Assembly: GCA_938045295.1 (NCBI GenBank) | Contig: CALINO010000079.1 | Location: 1 to 45,402, forward strand | DNA length: 45,402 bases | Origin: an uncultured Arenicella sp. | GTDB lineage: Bacteria; Pseudomonadota; Gammaproteobacteria; Arenicellales; Arenicellaceae | Direction of reading: 5' to 3' | In this document: positions 21,061-31,043 of the stretch, one piece after another | Position numbering within the stretch: the stretch's first letter is position 1 | Layout of the letters: each line of letters begins with the position of its first letter | Notes under the pieces: generated by a model | Database searches by the model: none | Seen by the model: only the letters and a program-made list of their open reading frames with translations | What the model was told of the DNA's origin: nothing | Translations under genes and position numbers: made by a program

Positions 21061-23277
21061 TTAAACGGTTAATCTTCTTACATCTTCAAGAATCATGGCG
21101 ATGTGACGAGTGAAGCGAGCCGCTTCAGCGCCATCAATAACGCGATGATCGTAAGACAGACTGAGTGGCAACATCATGCCTGGTGTGAATTCAGAGCCAT
21201 TCCAAACCGGTTGAATTTTACTTCGAGCAACGCCTAAGATGGCCACTTCAGGAGCATTCACGATTGGTGTGAATGAGGTGCCGCCAATACCGCCAAGACT
21301 TGAGATGGTAAAACAAGCGCCACTCATGTCGTTCATGGTTAATTTTTTGTCGCGTGCTTTTTTCGCTAATTCACCCATTTCAGTCGCAATTTCAGCAACG
21401 GATTTTTTGTCGGCATCGCGAATAACCGGTACTACTAAGCCGTTTGGTGTGTCTACAGCAATACCCACGTGGAAGTATTTTTTCAGTACTAAGTTTTCGC
21501 CACCCGATTCCAGTGAGCTATTGAACTGAGGGTAGGTTTGCAGTGCGTTAACCACGGCTTTGACGATAAAAGCCAATGGCGACAGCTTGATGTTTTTGTT
21601 CTGCGCTTTATATTCCGCATTGAGTTGCTTACGGAATGACTCCAGATCATTGATGTTAGTTTCATCATTGTGCGTAACGTGCGGCACGTTTAACCAAGAG
21701 CGGTGCAAGTTAGTGGCTGTTAAACGTTTGATTTTATTCAAAGGTTGAACTTCGATTTCACCAAACTTGCTGAAGTCTTGCGCTGGTATGGCTGGAATGC
21801 CAGCACCGCTGGATGTGGCTTGCTGAGCGCCGCCACCTTGAGTAATGACGCCTTTCACAAATGACTTAACGTCGTCTTTGGTGATGCGGCTTTTACGGCC
21901 AGAGCCCGATACTTGAGTTAAGTCAACGCCCAATTCACGCGCAAAACGTCGAATTGACGGAGAGGCGTGCGAATTGCCGCCACTGGCTTTAGGTGCGGCG
22001 GATGGCTGCGGTTTAGCGGCTTGAGCTGGAGCAGGGCTTGGCGCTGCTTTTTGTTCTGGCTGAGCGGGGGCGGGTGCTGATGCCGCTTTCGCAGGTGCGG
22101 CGGCTGAAGACTCAAGTGTAACAACAACCGTGCCTTCGCTTACTTCATCATCCACATTTACTTCAATGCTTTTAATCACGCCTGCGTTTGAGCTCGGTAC
22201 TTCCATACTGGCCTTATCACTTTCAAGCGTGACCAGTGCGTCTTCAACGTCCACCGTGTCGCCGACAGAGACTAGTATTTCAACTACTTTGGCCGCGTCG
22301 CCACCAATATCAGGAATGGCAACGTCCACAATTGCGGAAGAGCTAGCGGCTGGTGCTGCTGTGCTTGTTTCAACGTTGGCTTCTGGGCTGGCTTCTGGCG
22401 TGGCCGGTTCGGCGGCCTTAGCGTCATTTCCATTGTCACCACTGATTTCAAGTTCGATTAAAGCGGTTCCTTCGCTGACGTCTTGGTCTACTGAAACTGC
22501 AATGGACTTAATGGTGCCGCTTTGTGGGCTAGGCACATCCATGCTGGCTTTGTCACTTTCGAGGGTGACCAGTGCGTCTTCAGCATTAATTTGATCGCCG
22601 ACGTTGACCAAAATTTCAATTACTTTGGCTGAATCAGCGCCGATGTCTGGAACATTTATAGTTAGTAACGTGTTATCTGACATTGAATTACTCTCAGTAG
22701 TTTCTACATGGTGAGCTTGAGCCTTCACAGGCTCAGGCTGAGGCGCGCTTATTGGCGCTTCAGTTGAATTGGTTGTGTCGTCTAGGCCAGCCATTAAATC
22801 CAAAGACTGTTGTTTATGGACTTTTGCGTTTTGAGACTGAGTCGCTTTCTTAGACACTTTCTTAGTTTTCTTCTTGGCTTTCTTTTTGACTGGAGCCGGG
22901 GGAGGAGGCGCGAGCGTTTCCTCTATTTCAACCGGTTCTAAATCTTGAGCCACTTGCTCAGGCTCAATCGGCTCAATGGCCGCTTCTTCTTGTTCTGCAT
23001 TAACATTAATAGGAGTTGTTGCAGTGCTCTTTTCCACGGTGGTTTCAAGCAAAAGAAGAGGGGTCGATAAGCTGATATTTTCTTGTTCGCTAACAATAAA
23101 TTCAACTATCCGACCCTCTTTGGTCGACGGAAGCTCCAGTTTTGTATTGCCGCTTTGCACAATAAACAGCGTGTCACCAGCGCTTACCGTGTCGCCCTCA
23201 TTTCGCTCAATGGAAATGATCTTGGCTTGTCGGTAGGCACTGGCTTCAGGCGCTGTCAGTTCGACATACTTAATCAT
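21061..23277 (-). CDS. aceF: Pyruvate dehydrogenase complex E2, dihydrolipoamide acetyltransferase
   Basis: This core subunit of the pyruvate dehydrogenase complex transfers acetyl groups from lipoyl arms to CoA. In the 738 residues I see a lipoyl-like domain at about 1-80, an acidic/Pro linker with a Lys-rich run near 132-146, canonical lipoyl domains at about 204-278 (Lys243 in ESDKASMD) and 316-390 (Lys355 in ESDKASME), a peripheral subunit-binding domain (SPSIRRFARELGVDLTQVSGSG), and the catalytic domain with His711 and Asp715 in DHRVIDG. The first domain lacks lysine at the standard position (Asn44) and has Lys46 two residues later. A second possible start at Met199 (ATG 22683-22681, GAGAG upstream) would give a standard two-lipoyl E2. 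Confidence 0.95.
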   Translation of the reverse strand: MIKYVELTAPEASAYRQAKIISIERNEGDTVSAGDTLFIVQSGNTKLELPSTKEGRIVEFIVSEQENISLSTPLLLLETTVEKSTATTPINVNAEQEEAAIEPIEPEQVAQDLEPVEIEETLAPPPPAPVKKKAKKKTKKVSKKATQSQNAKVHKQQSLDLMAGLDDTTNSTEAPISAPQPEPVKAQAHHVETTESNSMSDNTLLTINVPDIGADSAKVIEILVNVGDQINAEDALVTLESDKASMDVPSPQSGTIKSIAVSVDQDVSEGTALIELEISGDNGNDAKAAEPATPEASPEANVETSTAAPAASSSAIVDVAIPDIGGDAAKVVEILVSVGDTVDVEDALVTLESDKASMEVPSSNAGVIKSIEVNVDDEVSEGTVVVTLESSAAAPAKAASAPAPAQPEQKAAPSPAPAQAAKPQPSAAPKASGGNSHASPSIRRFARELGVDLTQVSGSGRKSRITKDDVKSFVKGVITQGGGAQQATSSGAGIPAIPAQDFSKFGEIEVQPLNKIKRLTATNLHRSWLNVPHVTHNDETNINDLESFRKQLNAEYKAQNKNIKLSPLAFIVKAVVNALQTYPQFNSSLESGGENLVLKKYFHVGIAVDTPNGLVVPVIRDADKKSVAEIATEMGELAKKARDKKLTMNDMSGACFTISSLGGIGGTSFTPIVNAPEVAILGVARSKIQPVWNGSEFTPGMMLPLSLSYDHRVIDGAEAARFTRHIAMILEDVRRLTV

Positions 23278-23309
23278 CGCGTTGAAATACCCTTAAAAAT
23301 TAAGCCAGC

Positions 23310-25985
23310 TTAAAGCGTGTCTGGCGATGGTTTGTTAGGGTCGATGTTAAACTGTTTGATCGCTTTGTTCACTACTTTGGCATCAATACTGCCGTCTTCA
23401 AATAAAGCGGATAACGCTGCTACAACGATGTATTGATGATTCACTTCAAAGTGGCTTCTTAATTGCTGACGATCGTCACTTCGGCCAAAGCCATCCGTAC
23501 CCATCACCACATAGCGAGTCGGCACAAATTCGCGAATTTGGTCGGCATACACTTTCATGTAATCGGTGGCGGCAACCACAGGGCCATTTTGATCTTGCAG
23601 ACACTGTTCAACGTAGCTAATGCGCGGCTTTTCAGTGGGGTGCAACATGTTCCAACGTTGCGCTTCTAAACCTTCGCGGCGCAACTCGTTCATGCTAGTG
23701 GCGCTCCAAAGGTTAGCGGCAATGCCGTATTCGGCTTCGAGAATTTCCGCGGCTTTCACACACTCGTTCAAAATTGTGCCAGAGCCCATTAATTGAACGG
23801 TTGGGTTTTTGCCATTGTCTTTTTTGCTTTTAGACAGCTGATACAAGCCTTTCAATATGCCTTCTTCAACGCCTTTTGGCATTTCTGGGTGAGCGTAGTT
23901 CTCATTCATCACAGAAAGGTAGTAAAAGACATTTTCTTCTTCACCGTACATGCGGCGTAGGCCATCTTGTACGATTACGGCTAATTCATAGCTGTATGTT
24001 GGGTCGTATGAAATACAGTTCGGAATGGTCGCCGCTTGCAAGTGCGAATGACCATCTTGGTGCTGTAAACCTTCGCCAGCCAGTGTGGTTCGCCCAGCGG
24101 TACCGCCCACTAAGAATCCGCGTGCTTGCATGTCGCCTGCAGCCCAAGCCAAATCACCAATACGTTGGAAACCGAACATCGAGTAATAGATGTAGAACGG
24201 AATCATCGGCAATTCATTGGTTGAATACGAGGTTGCTGCCGCAATCCATGACGACATAGCGCCGGCTTCGTTAATGCCTTCTTCCAGCACTTGGCCTTTC
24301 TTGTCTTCACGGTAGTACATCAACTGGTCTGAATCTTCAGGTTCGTACTTCTGACCTTCGCTGGCGTAAATGCCAATTTGACGGAACAAGCCTTCCATAC
24401 CAAAGGTACGAGCTTCGTCTGGCACAATCGGCACCACGCGGTCTTTTAAGTTCTTGTCGCGAATCAGCGTAGACAGAATGCGTACAAACGCCATGGTGGT
24501 TGAAAATTCACGATCACCAGACGCTTCCAGCATTTTTGCAAAGGCTTTTAGTTCTGGTATTTGCAGTTTGTTAGAACTGACAGGGCGGGCAGGTAAGTAG
24601 CCACCCAATGCTTCACGTCTTGCGTGTAAGTACTTGATTTCTGGCGAATCTGGGTCAGGCTTGATGTACTCAAGCGTTTCTAATTGTTCATCAGAAACGG
24701 GGATTTTGAAGCGGTTACGGAACACATTCAGTGATTCCAAATCCATTTTCTTTTGTTGGTGCGAAGTGTTTTGGCCTTGACCGGCTTCACCCATACCCAA
24801 GCCTTTAACCGTTTTGGCTAAAATAACCGTTGGTTGACCAGAGTGCTTAATGGCTTCGCGGTAGGCGGCGTACACTTTGTCGGTGTCGTGGCCGCCGCGA
24901 GTCATTAACTCTAAGTCTTCGTCGCTCATATGAGCAACCATGGCTTTAAGTTCAGGGGTGTTCCAAAATACTTCTCGAATGTACGCGCCACCTTTGGCTT
25001 TAAAGGCTTGGTATTCACCGTCAACGCATTCTTGCATGCGTTTTTGCAGAATGCCATCAACGTCTTTTTCAAGCAAAATGTCCCATTGAGAGCCCCAAAT
25101 AACCTTGATTACATTCCAACCCGCGCCACGAAATTCAGACTCAAGCTCTTGAATGATCTTGCCATTACCACGTACTGGGCCGTCTAGGCGTTGCAAGTTG
25201 CAGTTAATGACGAATATAAGATTGTCTAATTTTTCGCGACCGGCTAAACCTAAGGCACCACGTGACTCAGGCTCATCCATTTCACCGTCGCCAAGAAACG
25301 CCCATACTTTTCGGTTCTCGGTTTTGATCAATTCACGGTTTTCAAGGTACTTCTGAAAGCGCGCTTGATAAATAGACATGATTGGGCCTAAACCCATAGA
25401 AACCGTAGGAAATTGCCAAAAATTTGGCATTAACCAAGGGTGAGGGTAAGACGATAAGCCGTTGCCGCCCACTTCTTGGCGGAAATTATCTAACTGCTCT
25501 TCAGTTAATCGACCTTCTAAGAAAGCGCGAGCGTACATGCCCGGCGCTGAGTGGCCTTGATAATAAATCATGTCGCCGCCGTGCTCGTCAGAGCGGGCGC
25601 GCCAGAAATGGTTAAAGCCGATTTCGTATAACACCGCTGCCGATGCATAACTGGCAATGTGGCCGCCGTACTCGGTGCTGATTTTGTTGGCGCGAAGCAC
25701 CATGGCTGCCGCATTCCAGCGAATCATGGAGCGAATTTTGAACTCTATTTGTCGGTCAGCAGGCAGGGCGGGTTGGTCTTCAACCGCAATTGTGTTGATG
25801 TAAGGCGTGTTTAATCCGTACGGTAATTGAGCGCCGGCTTGTCGAGCCGCATCTGCAAGCTCTTTTAATAGAAACTTAGCTCGTTCTGATCCATCGGCTT
25901 TTATTACGCTTTGCAGTGCATCTACCCATTCTTGGGTTTCAATTGCATCAATATCAATGGGGAGATTGGTTTGTTCTGTGCTCAT
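23310..25985 (-). CDS. aceE: Pyruvate dehydrogenase E1 component, homodimeric type
   Basis: This thiamine-diphosphate enzyme decarboxylates pyruvate and loads the acetyl unit onto the lipoyl arms of AceF. The length of 891 residues matches E. coli AceE (887). Visible features are SMIRWNAAAMVLRAN and GGHIASYASAAVLYEIGFNHF near the N-terminus, the ThDP-binding GDGEMDEPES motif with the downstream VINCNLQRLDGPVRGNGKI, and the C-terminal YVVMGTDGFGRSD. It is the first gene of the aceE-aceF-lpdA operon, 32 bases before aceF. There is no pdhR regulator gene next to it. A well-formed sigma-70 promoter lies 71-99 bases upstream of its ATG. Confidence 0.97.
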   Translation of the reverse strand: MSTEQTNLPIDIDAIETQEWVDALQSVIKADGSERAKFLLKELADAARQAGAQLPYGLNTPYINTIAVEDQPALPADRQIEFKIRSMIRWNAAAMVLRANKISTEYGGHIASYASAAVLYEIGFNHFWRARSDEHGGDMIYYQGHSAPGMYARAFLEGRLTEEQLDNFRQEVGGNGLSSYPHPWLMPNFWQFPTVSMGLGPIMSIYQARFQKYLENRELIKTENRKVWAFLGDGEMDEPESRGALGLAGREKLDNLIFVINCNLQRLDGPVRGNGKIIQELESEFRGAGWNVIKVIWGSQWDILLEKDVDGILQKRMQECVDGEYQAFKAKGGAYIREVFWNTPELKAMVAHMSDEDLELMTRGGHDTDKVYAAYREAIKHSGQPTVILAKTVKGLGMGEAGQGQNTSHQQKKMDLESLNVFRNRFKIPVSDEQLETLEYIKPDPDSPEIKYLHARREALGGYLPARPVSSNKLQIPELKAFAKMLEASGDREFSTTMAFVRILSTLIRDKNLKDRVVPIVPDEARTFGMEGLFRQIGIYASEGQKYEPEDSDQLMYYREDKKGQVLEEGINEAGAMSSWIAAATSYSTNELPMIPFYIYYSMFGFQRIGDLAWAAGDMQARGFLVGGTAGRTTLAGEGLQHQDGHSHLQAATIPNCISYDPTYSYELAVIVQDGLRRMYGEEENVFYYLSVMNENYAHPEMPKGVEEGILKGLYQLSKSKKDNGKNPTVQLMGSGTILNECVKAAEILEAEYGIAANLWSATSMNELRREGLEAQRWNMLHPTEKPRISYVEQCLQDQNGPVVAATDYMKVYADQIREFVPTRYVVMGTDGFGRSDDRQQLRSHFEVNHQYIVVAALSALFEDGSIDAKVVNKAIKQFNIDPNKPSPDTL

Positions 25986-26055
25986 GTTTAGCGGCCTAAC
26001 TGACTGTTCAATAAGATTAGATTCAATAGGTTGATACCTTATATTTGCGGCGTGA

Positions 26056-26084
26056 ATAATATCTATAAGTTTTGTAAATGTAAA
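26056..26084 (-). promoter_or_regulatory. Probable promoter of the aceE-aceF-lpdA operon
   Basis: On the minus strand TTTACA (26084-26079), a spacer of exactly 17 bases and TATTAT (26061-26056) make a good sigma-70 promoter. Transcription from it would give a leader of about 65 bases before the aceE ATG. A second TTTACA begins six bases after the first. Confidence 0.55.
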
Positions 26085-26146
26085 CCGTGTTGTCTAACTT
26101 TAAGAGCAATTTGTCCGGCTTTTTAGAGAGCTTTTGGAGTGAAAAT

Positions 26147-26173
26147 GGGCGCAAATGCAGAGTATTTGCGCCC
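26147..26173 (-). terminator. Probable terminator after maeB
   Basis: GGGCGCAAAT and ATTTGCGCCC form a perfect 10-base stem with a 7-base loop, 12 bases past the maeB stop. The following bases on the minus strand (ATTTTC) give only a short U-tract. Confidence 0.7.
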
Positions 26174-26184
26174 GAATGATGAGC

Positions 26185-28362
26185 TTAATCTTCCACGCTG
26201 GCCGTCACCAGTGTGGTGAGGTTAACGATGCCTCTAGGAGTGGTGGTTTTGGTGATGGCATGAATAGGCATGTCTAAGCCTAAAACGATAGGCCCAACCG
26301 AAATTCCATTGGCCATGGCCTTTAACACGGTGTAAGTAATATTGGCGGCATCAAGATTAGGCATAATCAGCAGGTTAGCGTCGCCTGTTAATGTGCTTTT
26401 TCCTGATTTTTGGCGTGTTACCGCATCCAGTGCGCTGCCACCTTTCATTTCACCGTCGACTTCCAACTCGGGTGCAAGTTCTTTTAACAGGGCGTTCGCC
26501 TGAGCCATTTTTCTAGAGGATTCGGTCTCATGGCTGCCAAAATTCGAGTGCGACATCAGCGCAACTCGTGGTTTCATGCCAAAGCGTTCAACCTCTCTGG
26601 CTGCCATAATTGTGATGTTGGCCAACTCTTTGGCGGTTGGATTTTCGTGAATGCTGGTGTCGGCAATAAAGACCGTGCCAGTGTCCATCAGCAATAAGTG
26701 CATAACCGCCAAATGACTATCGTCACTGTTAATGCCCACGTGTTTTTCTAACGAGGTGATTTGTTCGTACAATTTGGCGCCGGGCCCGGTGAGTGCCGCA
26801 TGCGCCTGACCTGCTTCGATTAACTCTTTGGTTTGAAGAATGCGGTCGTCCAATACGTCGCTCACCGGTTCAATGGTGTCGTAATGCGTGCCGTGTTGTA
26901 AGCGCAGTCCCAAGCGGGTAATGGTGTCAGCGATTTTTTGCTGGTCGCCAATCAGCATGGGGCGTGCGTAGCTCTGATCCACCACGTCTTGAACGGCTCT
27001 TAGTATGCGTTCATTTTCGCCGTCGGTATAAAGTACTTTATACGTGGCGTTTTGCGCGTGTTCGAAAATAGGGCGCATGACATTGCCGGTTCGGTAGACC
27101 AATGGCTCAAGGCTTTGTTTGTAGTCTTCAATGCTGTTGAACGGGCGCGTGGCCACACCGCTCTCAATAGCGGCTTGAGCAACGGCGGGGGCGATGGTGG
27201 TGATTAAGCGAGGGTCAAACGGTTTAGGCAGTATGTAGCCGGCACCGAACAACATGGACTCATTTTGATAATAGCCAGCCACCACTTCATTGCTTTCTGA
27301 GTGCGCCAATTCGGCCAGTGCGTAGACGCAGGCTTTTTCCATGTCGCGGGTGATGGTAGTAGCACCAACATCTAATGTGCCGCGAAATAAAAACGGAAAG
27401 CACAGCACATTATTCACTTGATTGGGGTAATCCGAACGCCCGGTGGCCATAACGGCATCAGGGCGGTGCTCGTAAACCAACTCAGGGCGCACCTCAGGGT
27501 CTGGGTTCGACATGGCCAAAATGATGGGTTTATCAGCCATACTCTTAAGCATGGGCACGCTGATGAGGTTGGGTTGCGACACACCTAAAAATACGTCGCA
27601 GTCAATCATGGCGTGTTCTAGGGTGCGCGCATCTGTGTCGCGTGCAAAGCGTTGCTTGGTTGGGTCTAAGTTGTCGCGCCCAGAATGAATGACACCACGG
27701 CTGTCGAGCATGGTGACCTTATTAATATCAATGCCTAAATCGATCAGCAGGTTGGTGCACGCCATGGCGGCCGCGCCCGCGCCAGAAACCGTTAAGGTAA
27801 CGTCCTCAATGTTTTTGTTGACCACTTTTAAGCCATTGATTACGGCGGCGGCCGACACAATGGCGGTGCCATGTTGGTCGTCATGAAACACGGGAATGTT
27901 CATTCGCTCGCGTAATTTACGTTCAATTTCAAAGCATTGCGGGGCTTTTATGTCTTCAAGGTTGATGCCGCCAAAGGTGGGCTCAAGCTTGGCAACCACA
28001 TCGCAAAAGGCATCAACGTCGGTCTCGTCAATTTCGATATCGTAAGCGTCAACATCCGCGAAATTTTTAAACAAAATCGCTTTTCCTTCCATCACCGGTT
28101 TGGATGCCAAGGCGCCGATATTGCCAAGCCCAAGTACAGCGGTACCGTTGGTAACAACGCCCACCAAGTTGCTGCGCGAGGTGTAATCGGCGGCGCTTAA
28201 CGGGTTTTTTTCTATTTCCTTACACGGCTCAGCCACGCCAGGCGAGTAAGCTAAGGCCAAATCTCGTTGATTAGACAACGGTTTGGTGGCTTGCACTCGA
28301 ATTTTTCCGGCTTTGGGGCTTCGGTGGTAGTGCAGTGCGGCATCTTTTAAGTTGTTGCTCAT
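26185..28362 (-). CDS. maeB: NADP-dependent malic enzyme with phosphotransacetylase-like C-terminal domain
   Basis: This cytoplasmic enzyme decarboxylates malate to pyruvate with reduction of NADP+. The N-terminal malic domain (about residues 1-420) shows [52 protein letters not shown] and the nucleotide fold [15 protein letters not shown]. The C-terminal part (about 430-725) resembles phosphate acetyltransferase ([25 protein letters not shown]) but in this family it is regulatory rather than clearly catalytic. The length of 725 is slightly below E. coli MaeB (759). It stands between lipA and aceE on the same strand, with terminators on both sides, so it is probably its own unit. The cofactor assignment rests on family resemblance. 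Confidence 0.95.
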   Translation of the reverse strand: MSNNLKDAALHYHRSPKAGKIRVQATKPLSNQRDLALAYSPGVAEPCKEIEKNPLSAADYTSRSNLVGVVTNGTAVLGLGNIGALASKPVMEGKAILFKNFADVDAYDIEIDETDVDAFCDVVAKLEPTFGGINLEDIKAPQCFEIERKLRERMNIPVFHDDQHGTAIVSAAAVINGLKVVNKNIEDVTLTVSGAGAAAMACTNLLIDLGIDINKVTMLDSRGVIHSGRDNLDPTKQRFARDTDARTLEHAMIDCDVFLGVSQPNLISVPMLKSMADKPIILAMSNPDPEVRPELVYEHRPDAVMATGRSDYPNQVNNVLCFPFLFRGTLDVGATTITRDMEKACVYALAELAHSESNEVVAGYYQNESMLFGAGYILPKPFDPRLITTIAPAVAQAAIESGVATRPFNSIEDYKQSLEPLVYRTGNVMRPIFEHAQNATYKVLYTDGENERILRAVQDVVDQSYARPMLIGDQQKIADTITRLGLRLQHGTHYDTIEPVSDVLDDRILQTKELIEAGQAHAALTGPGAKLYEQITSLEKHVGINSDDSHLAVMHLLLMDTGTVFIADTSIHENPTAKELANITIMAAREVERFGMKPRVALMSHSNFGSHETESSRKMAQANALLKELAPELEVDGEMKGGSALDAVTRQKSGKSTLTGDANLLIMPNLDAANITYTVLKAMANGISVGPIVLGLDMPIHAITKTTTPRGIVNLTTLVTASVED

Positions 28363-28405
28363 GATTTTTCGTGGTCTTTATGTGCGGTTTCGTGTGTTGT
28401 TTATT

Positions 28406-28441
28406 AAAAAAGCCGCATATTGGGGAAATAATGCGGCTTTT
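28406..28441. terminator. Intrinsic terminator after lipA
   Basis: AAAAGCCGCAT (28408-28418) and ATGCGGCTTTT (28431-28441) form an 11-base stem with a 12-base loop. On the minus strand a run of T follows, 28 bases past the lipA stop. Confidence 0.85.
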
Positions 28442-28468
28442 ACATTCTTCAGGAAGGAAGTAATGCGT

Positions 28469-29455
28469 TTAATCGGATTGTTCGGCCGAGTGTGCTTGTA
28501 CGTCAGCGTGGTACGAAGAGCGAACCATGGGGCCTGATGCCACATGCTTAAAGCCCAGTGCGTCACCAAACTCGCGAAGTTCATCAAACTCGTCTGGGTG
28601 AACGTAACGTTCTACCGGTAAGTGATTTAAGCTGGGTTGTAGATACTGGCCAAGAGTGATCATGTCGCAGTCGTGCTCTTTTAAGTCTCGCAGCACGTCT
28701 TTCACTTGGTCTATGGATTCGCCAATGCCCAGCATTAATCCCGATTTCGTGTTTACCTGCGGTTGAGCGGCTTTGAAACGCTTAATTAAATCAAGCGACC
28801 ATTGGTAGTCTGAGCCCGGTCTTACTTTACGGTACAAATCTGGAATGGTTTCTAAATTGTGATTAAACACGTCTGGCGGGCAGCTCGACATGAGCTCAAT
28901 GGCAATGTCCATGCGGCCACGAAAGTCCGGCACTAAAATTTCAACTTGAGTATTGGGGTTTAAGGCGCGAGTTTCTTCAACGCAGCGAACAAAGTGGCCA
29001 GCACCGCCGTCTCGTAAGTCGTCACGATCCACTGACGTGATGACCACGTATTTCAAGCCCATTGCTTGAATGGTTTCAGCCAAATGCTTGGGCTCGTCTT
29101 GATCTAATGCCAATGGGCGCCCGTGGGCAACATCGCAAAAAGGGCAGCGTCGGGTGCAAATGTCCCCCATGATCATAAACGTAGCCGTTCCGCGGCTAAA
29201 ACATTCAGAAAGGTTAGGGCAAGAGGCTTCTTCACACACTGTGTGCAGTTTTTTGTCGCGCAACGTTTCTTTTAATTTTTGAACTTTGTCCCCGTGCGGC
29301 AGGCGAATGCGAATCCAGTCTGGCTTACGAATAGGGTCCACTGTTTTTTCGATTTTAACGGGGATGCGCGCCATTTTTTCCGCGCCACGAAGTTTTTCGC
29401 CAGCCACAACTGGTTTGATGGATGGCCTTGAGGCTGGGCGATTTTGATCTTTCAT
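28469..29455 (-). CDS. lipA: Lipoyl synthase
   Basis: This radical-SAM enzyme inserts two sulfur atoms into protein-bound octanoyl groups to make lipoyl cofactors, needed by AceF and LpdA encoded nearby. The auxiliary cluster motif C-x4-C-x5-C is at Cys74, Cys79 and Cys85 ([12 protein letters not shown]), the radical-SAM motif C-x3-C-x2-C is at Cys100, Cys104 and Cys107 (CTRRCPFC), and the C-terminal RSSYHA segment has the cluster-ligand serine. The length of 328 residues is normal. The usual partner lipB is not adjacent. Upstream it shares an 84-base divergent region with the truncated haemoglobin gene. Confidence 0.96.
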   Translation of the reverse strand: MKDQNRPASRPSIKPVVAGEKLRGAEKMARIPVKIEKTVDPIRKPDWIRIRLPHGDKVQKLKETLRDKKLHTVCEEASCPNLSECFSRGTATFMIMGDICTRRCPFCDVAHGRPLALDQDEPKHLAETIQAMGLKYVVITSVDRDDLRDGGAGHFVRCVEETRALNPNTQVEILVPDFRGRMDIAIELMSSCPPDVFNHNLETIPDLYRKVRPGSDYQWSLDLIKRFKAAQPQVNTKSGLMLGIGESIDQVKDVLRDLKEHDCDMITLGQYLQPSLNHLPVERYVHPDEFDELREFGDALGFKHVASGPMVRSSYHADVQAHSAEQSD

Positions 29456-29470
29456 AAATAAACTTTTATC

Positions 29471-29494
29471 AGTTAAGCCTAATATGAGTTAAGC
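29471..29494. repeat. Direct repeat in the lipA/haemoglobin divergent promoter region
   Basis: AGTTAAGC occurs twice (29471-29478 and 29487-29494), 16 bases apart start to start. It is placed between two divergent genes and could be part of promoters or a regulator site. Confidence 0.35.
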
Positions 29495-29539
29495 TTATAA
29501 AATAATGTAGACAGTCTGTATTTTGGATTATAGCAACTA

Positions 29540-29953
29540 ATGTCAAAGAGCGACGTAATCAATCGAGCAGATATCGAAGATATTGTGACTCGCTTTTACC
29601 AAACCATGTTAGATGACCCGATTGTCGGGTTTATTTTCACCGATGTTGCCAAAATTGACCTTGAACACCATGTTCCGGTCATTGTGAATTTTTGGGCGGA
29701 CATCATTTTCAATGAGCGCACTTACTCAGGAAACCCCATGCGTAAGCATTTGGAAATTCATCAGAAATTGCCGCTTGTGCCAGGGCACTTTACGCGTTGG
29801 CTTTACTTGTTTAACCGTGCCATTGATGAAAAGCACGCCGGCGCTAATGCTGAACAAATGAAGCACCGCGCCGAAATGGTGGCGAAAAGCATTTCGGCTG
29901 TAATCAGTGACATGAAACGTGCCGACATGAATTTGGTGCTACCCACAACCTAG
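29540..29953 (+). CDS. Group III truncated haemoglobin
   Basis: This 137-residue haem protein has the compact group III fold. The N-terminal helix region IEDIVTRFYQTMLDDPIVGFIF carries the expected aromatic pair, and the haem pocket region reads HLEIHQKLPLVPGHFTRWLYLF, matching the family's H-x3-LPL-x3-HFxRWLxLF pattern, in which the first histidine is the probable proximal ligand. Group III proteins are linked to redox handling of nitric oxide, oxygen or peroxide, but no activity can be read here. The ATG at 29540 gives the normal N-terminus. It is divergent from lipA. Confidence 0.9.
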   Translation: MSKSDVINRADIEDIVTRFYQTMLDDPIVGFIFTDVAKIDLEHHVPVIVNFWADIIFNERTYSGNPMRKHLEIHQKLPLVPGHFTRWLYLFNRAIDEKHAGANAEQMKHRAEMVAKSISAVISDMKRADMNLVLPTT

Positions 29954-30030
29954 CTTATCTGTGCCGATGTGTGCATTAGGTTAATAACGCTAGGCTGTAC
30001 GTATTCGGTTTCTATTTTTTACGCCAGCTA

Positions 30031-30804
30031 TTACGCCTGTTTACGAAGGAAAACAGGGTTCAGTGCGTCTGAGTCGTTGGGGCTGTATTGATAGCCATCG
30101 ACATTAAACTCGGTTAGCTGTTCCACGCTTTTTATTTCATTTTTGATCACCCATGCTGTCATCAGGCCGCGTGCTTTTTTGGCAAAAAAGCTGATCATCT
30201 TATATTGATCGTTTTTCCAGTCTTTAAAAACAGGGGTGACGATGTCGGCATTAATTGATTTGGGTTTAATCGACTTAAAGTATTCATTAGAGGCCAAATT
30301 AACCAGCAAATCGCTGTTCACAGCCTTAAGCTGCTGATTGATTTCTTCGGTCACTTGCATGCCCCAAAACTCGTATAAATTTTTTCCTTTGGGGTTTTCT
30401 AAACGAGTGCCCATTTCAAGGCGATACGCTTGCATTAAATCAAGAGGGCGCAGTACGCCGTAAAGGCCAGATAAAATGCGTAAATGGTCTTGTGCGTACG
30501 CTAACTCTGAGTGGTTTAATGATTCGGCATCTAAGCCGGTGTAAACATCGCCTTTAAACGCCAATACGGCTTGTTTGGCATTGTCGGGCGTGAATGGCTG
30601 CGACCAATTGTGGTAACGTTCTACATTCAAAACAGCCAGCTTATTACTGATTTTCATCAATTTTTCTATGTCATCCGGTGATTTGGTGCTAAGAACGTCA
30701 ATTAATTCCTCACTGTGTTTTAACAGTGTCGGTTGCGAATGTTCGGTGGTGGTGGGCTCGGTTTCAAAATCCAAGGTTTTAGCAGGCGAAATAACAATTA
30801 GCAT
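30031..30804 (-). CDS. yaaA: Peroxide stress protein YaaA (UPF0246/DUF328)
   Basis: This 257-residue cytoplasmic protein starts with MLIVISPAKTLD, the hallmark of the YaaA family, and has the conserved blocks LSGLYGVLRPLDLMQAYRLEMGT, LVNLASNEYFKSI and RGLMTAWVIKNEI. In E. coli YaaA lowers damage from hydrogen peroxide by limiting free iron, and structural work suggests DNA binding. It converges with the truncated haemoglobin gene. No OxyR site was identified. Confidence 0.95.
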   Translation of the reverse strand: MLIVISPAKTLDFETEPTTTEHSQPTLLKHSEELIDVLSTKSPDDIEKLMKISNKLAVLNVERYHNWSQPFTPDNAKQAVLAFKGDVYTGLDAESLNHSELAYAQDHLRILSGLYGVLRPLDLMQAYRLEMGTRLENPKGKNLYEFWGMQVTEEINQQLKAVNSDLLVNLASNEYFKSIKPKSINADIVTPVFKDWKNDQYKMISFFAKKARGLMTAWVIKNEIKSVEQLTEFNVDGYQYSPNDSDALNPVFLRKQA

Positions 30805-31043
30805 GATAGAGTCTGTAAGCGCATTGCGCGTTTTAAGGCTATTTTTAAGTTACATGAGTGTGTAAAAGCATTAATATAACCCGCGGTTAGGGGTAACACC
30901 AATCGACAAATTTCGGTGTTTTATTTTATTTATCAAATACCGGCCAATAACCCGCCAAATTTCAGGTCTTCATCACCGTGCCATAGATAAAATTGCGCAT
31001 TGGTTATTTCTCACTCTATTTATCCTTTTACCCTTATTAATTT

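Noticed and set aside
22130-22594. Plus-strand open frame of 154 codons inside aceF
   Set aside because: It is a Ser/Thr/Ala-rich mirror of the repeated lipoyl domain coding sequence; no start signal or family resemblance.
25986-26184. pdhR regulator or PdhR-type operator before aceE
   Set aside because: There is no regulator gene, and no AATTGGT-N3-ACCAATT-like operator is seen in this gap.
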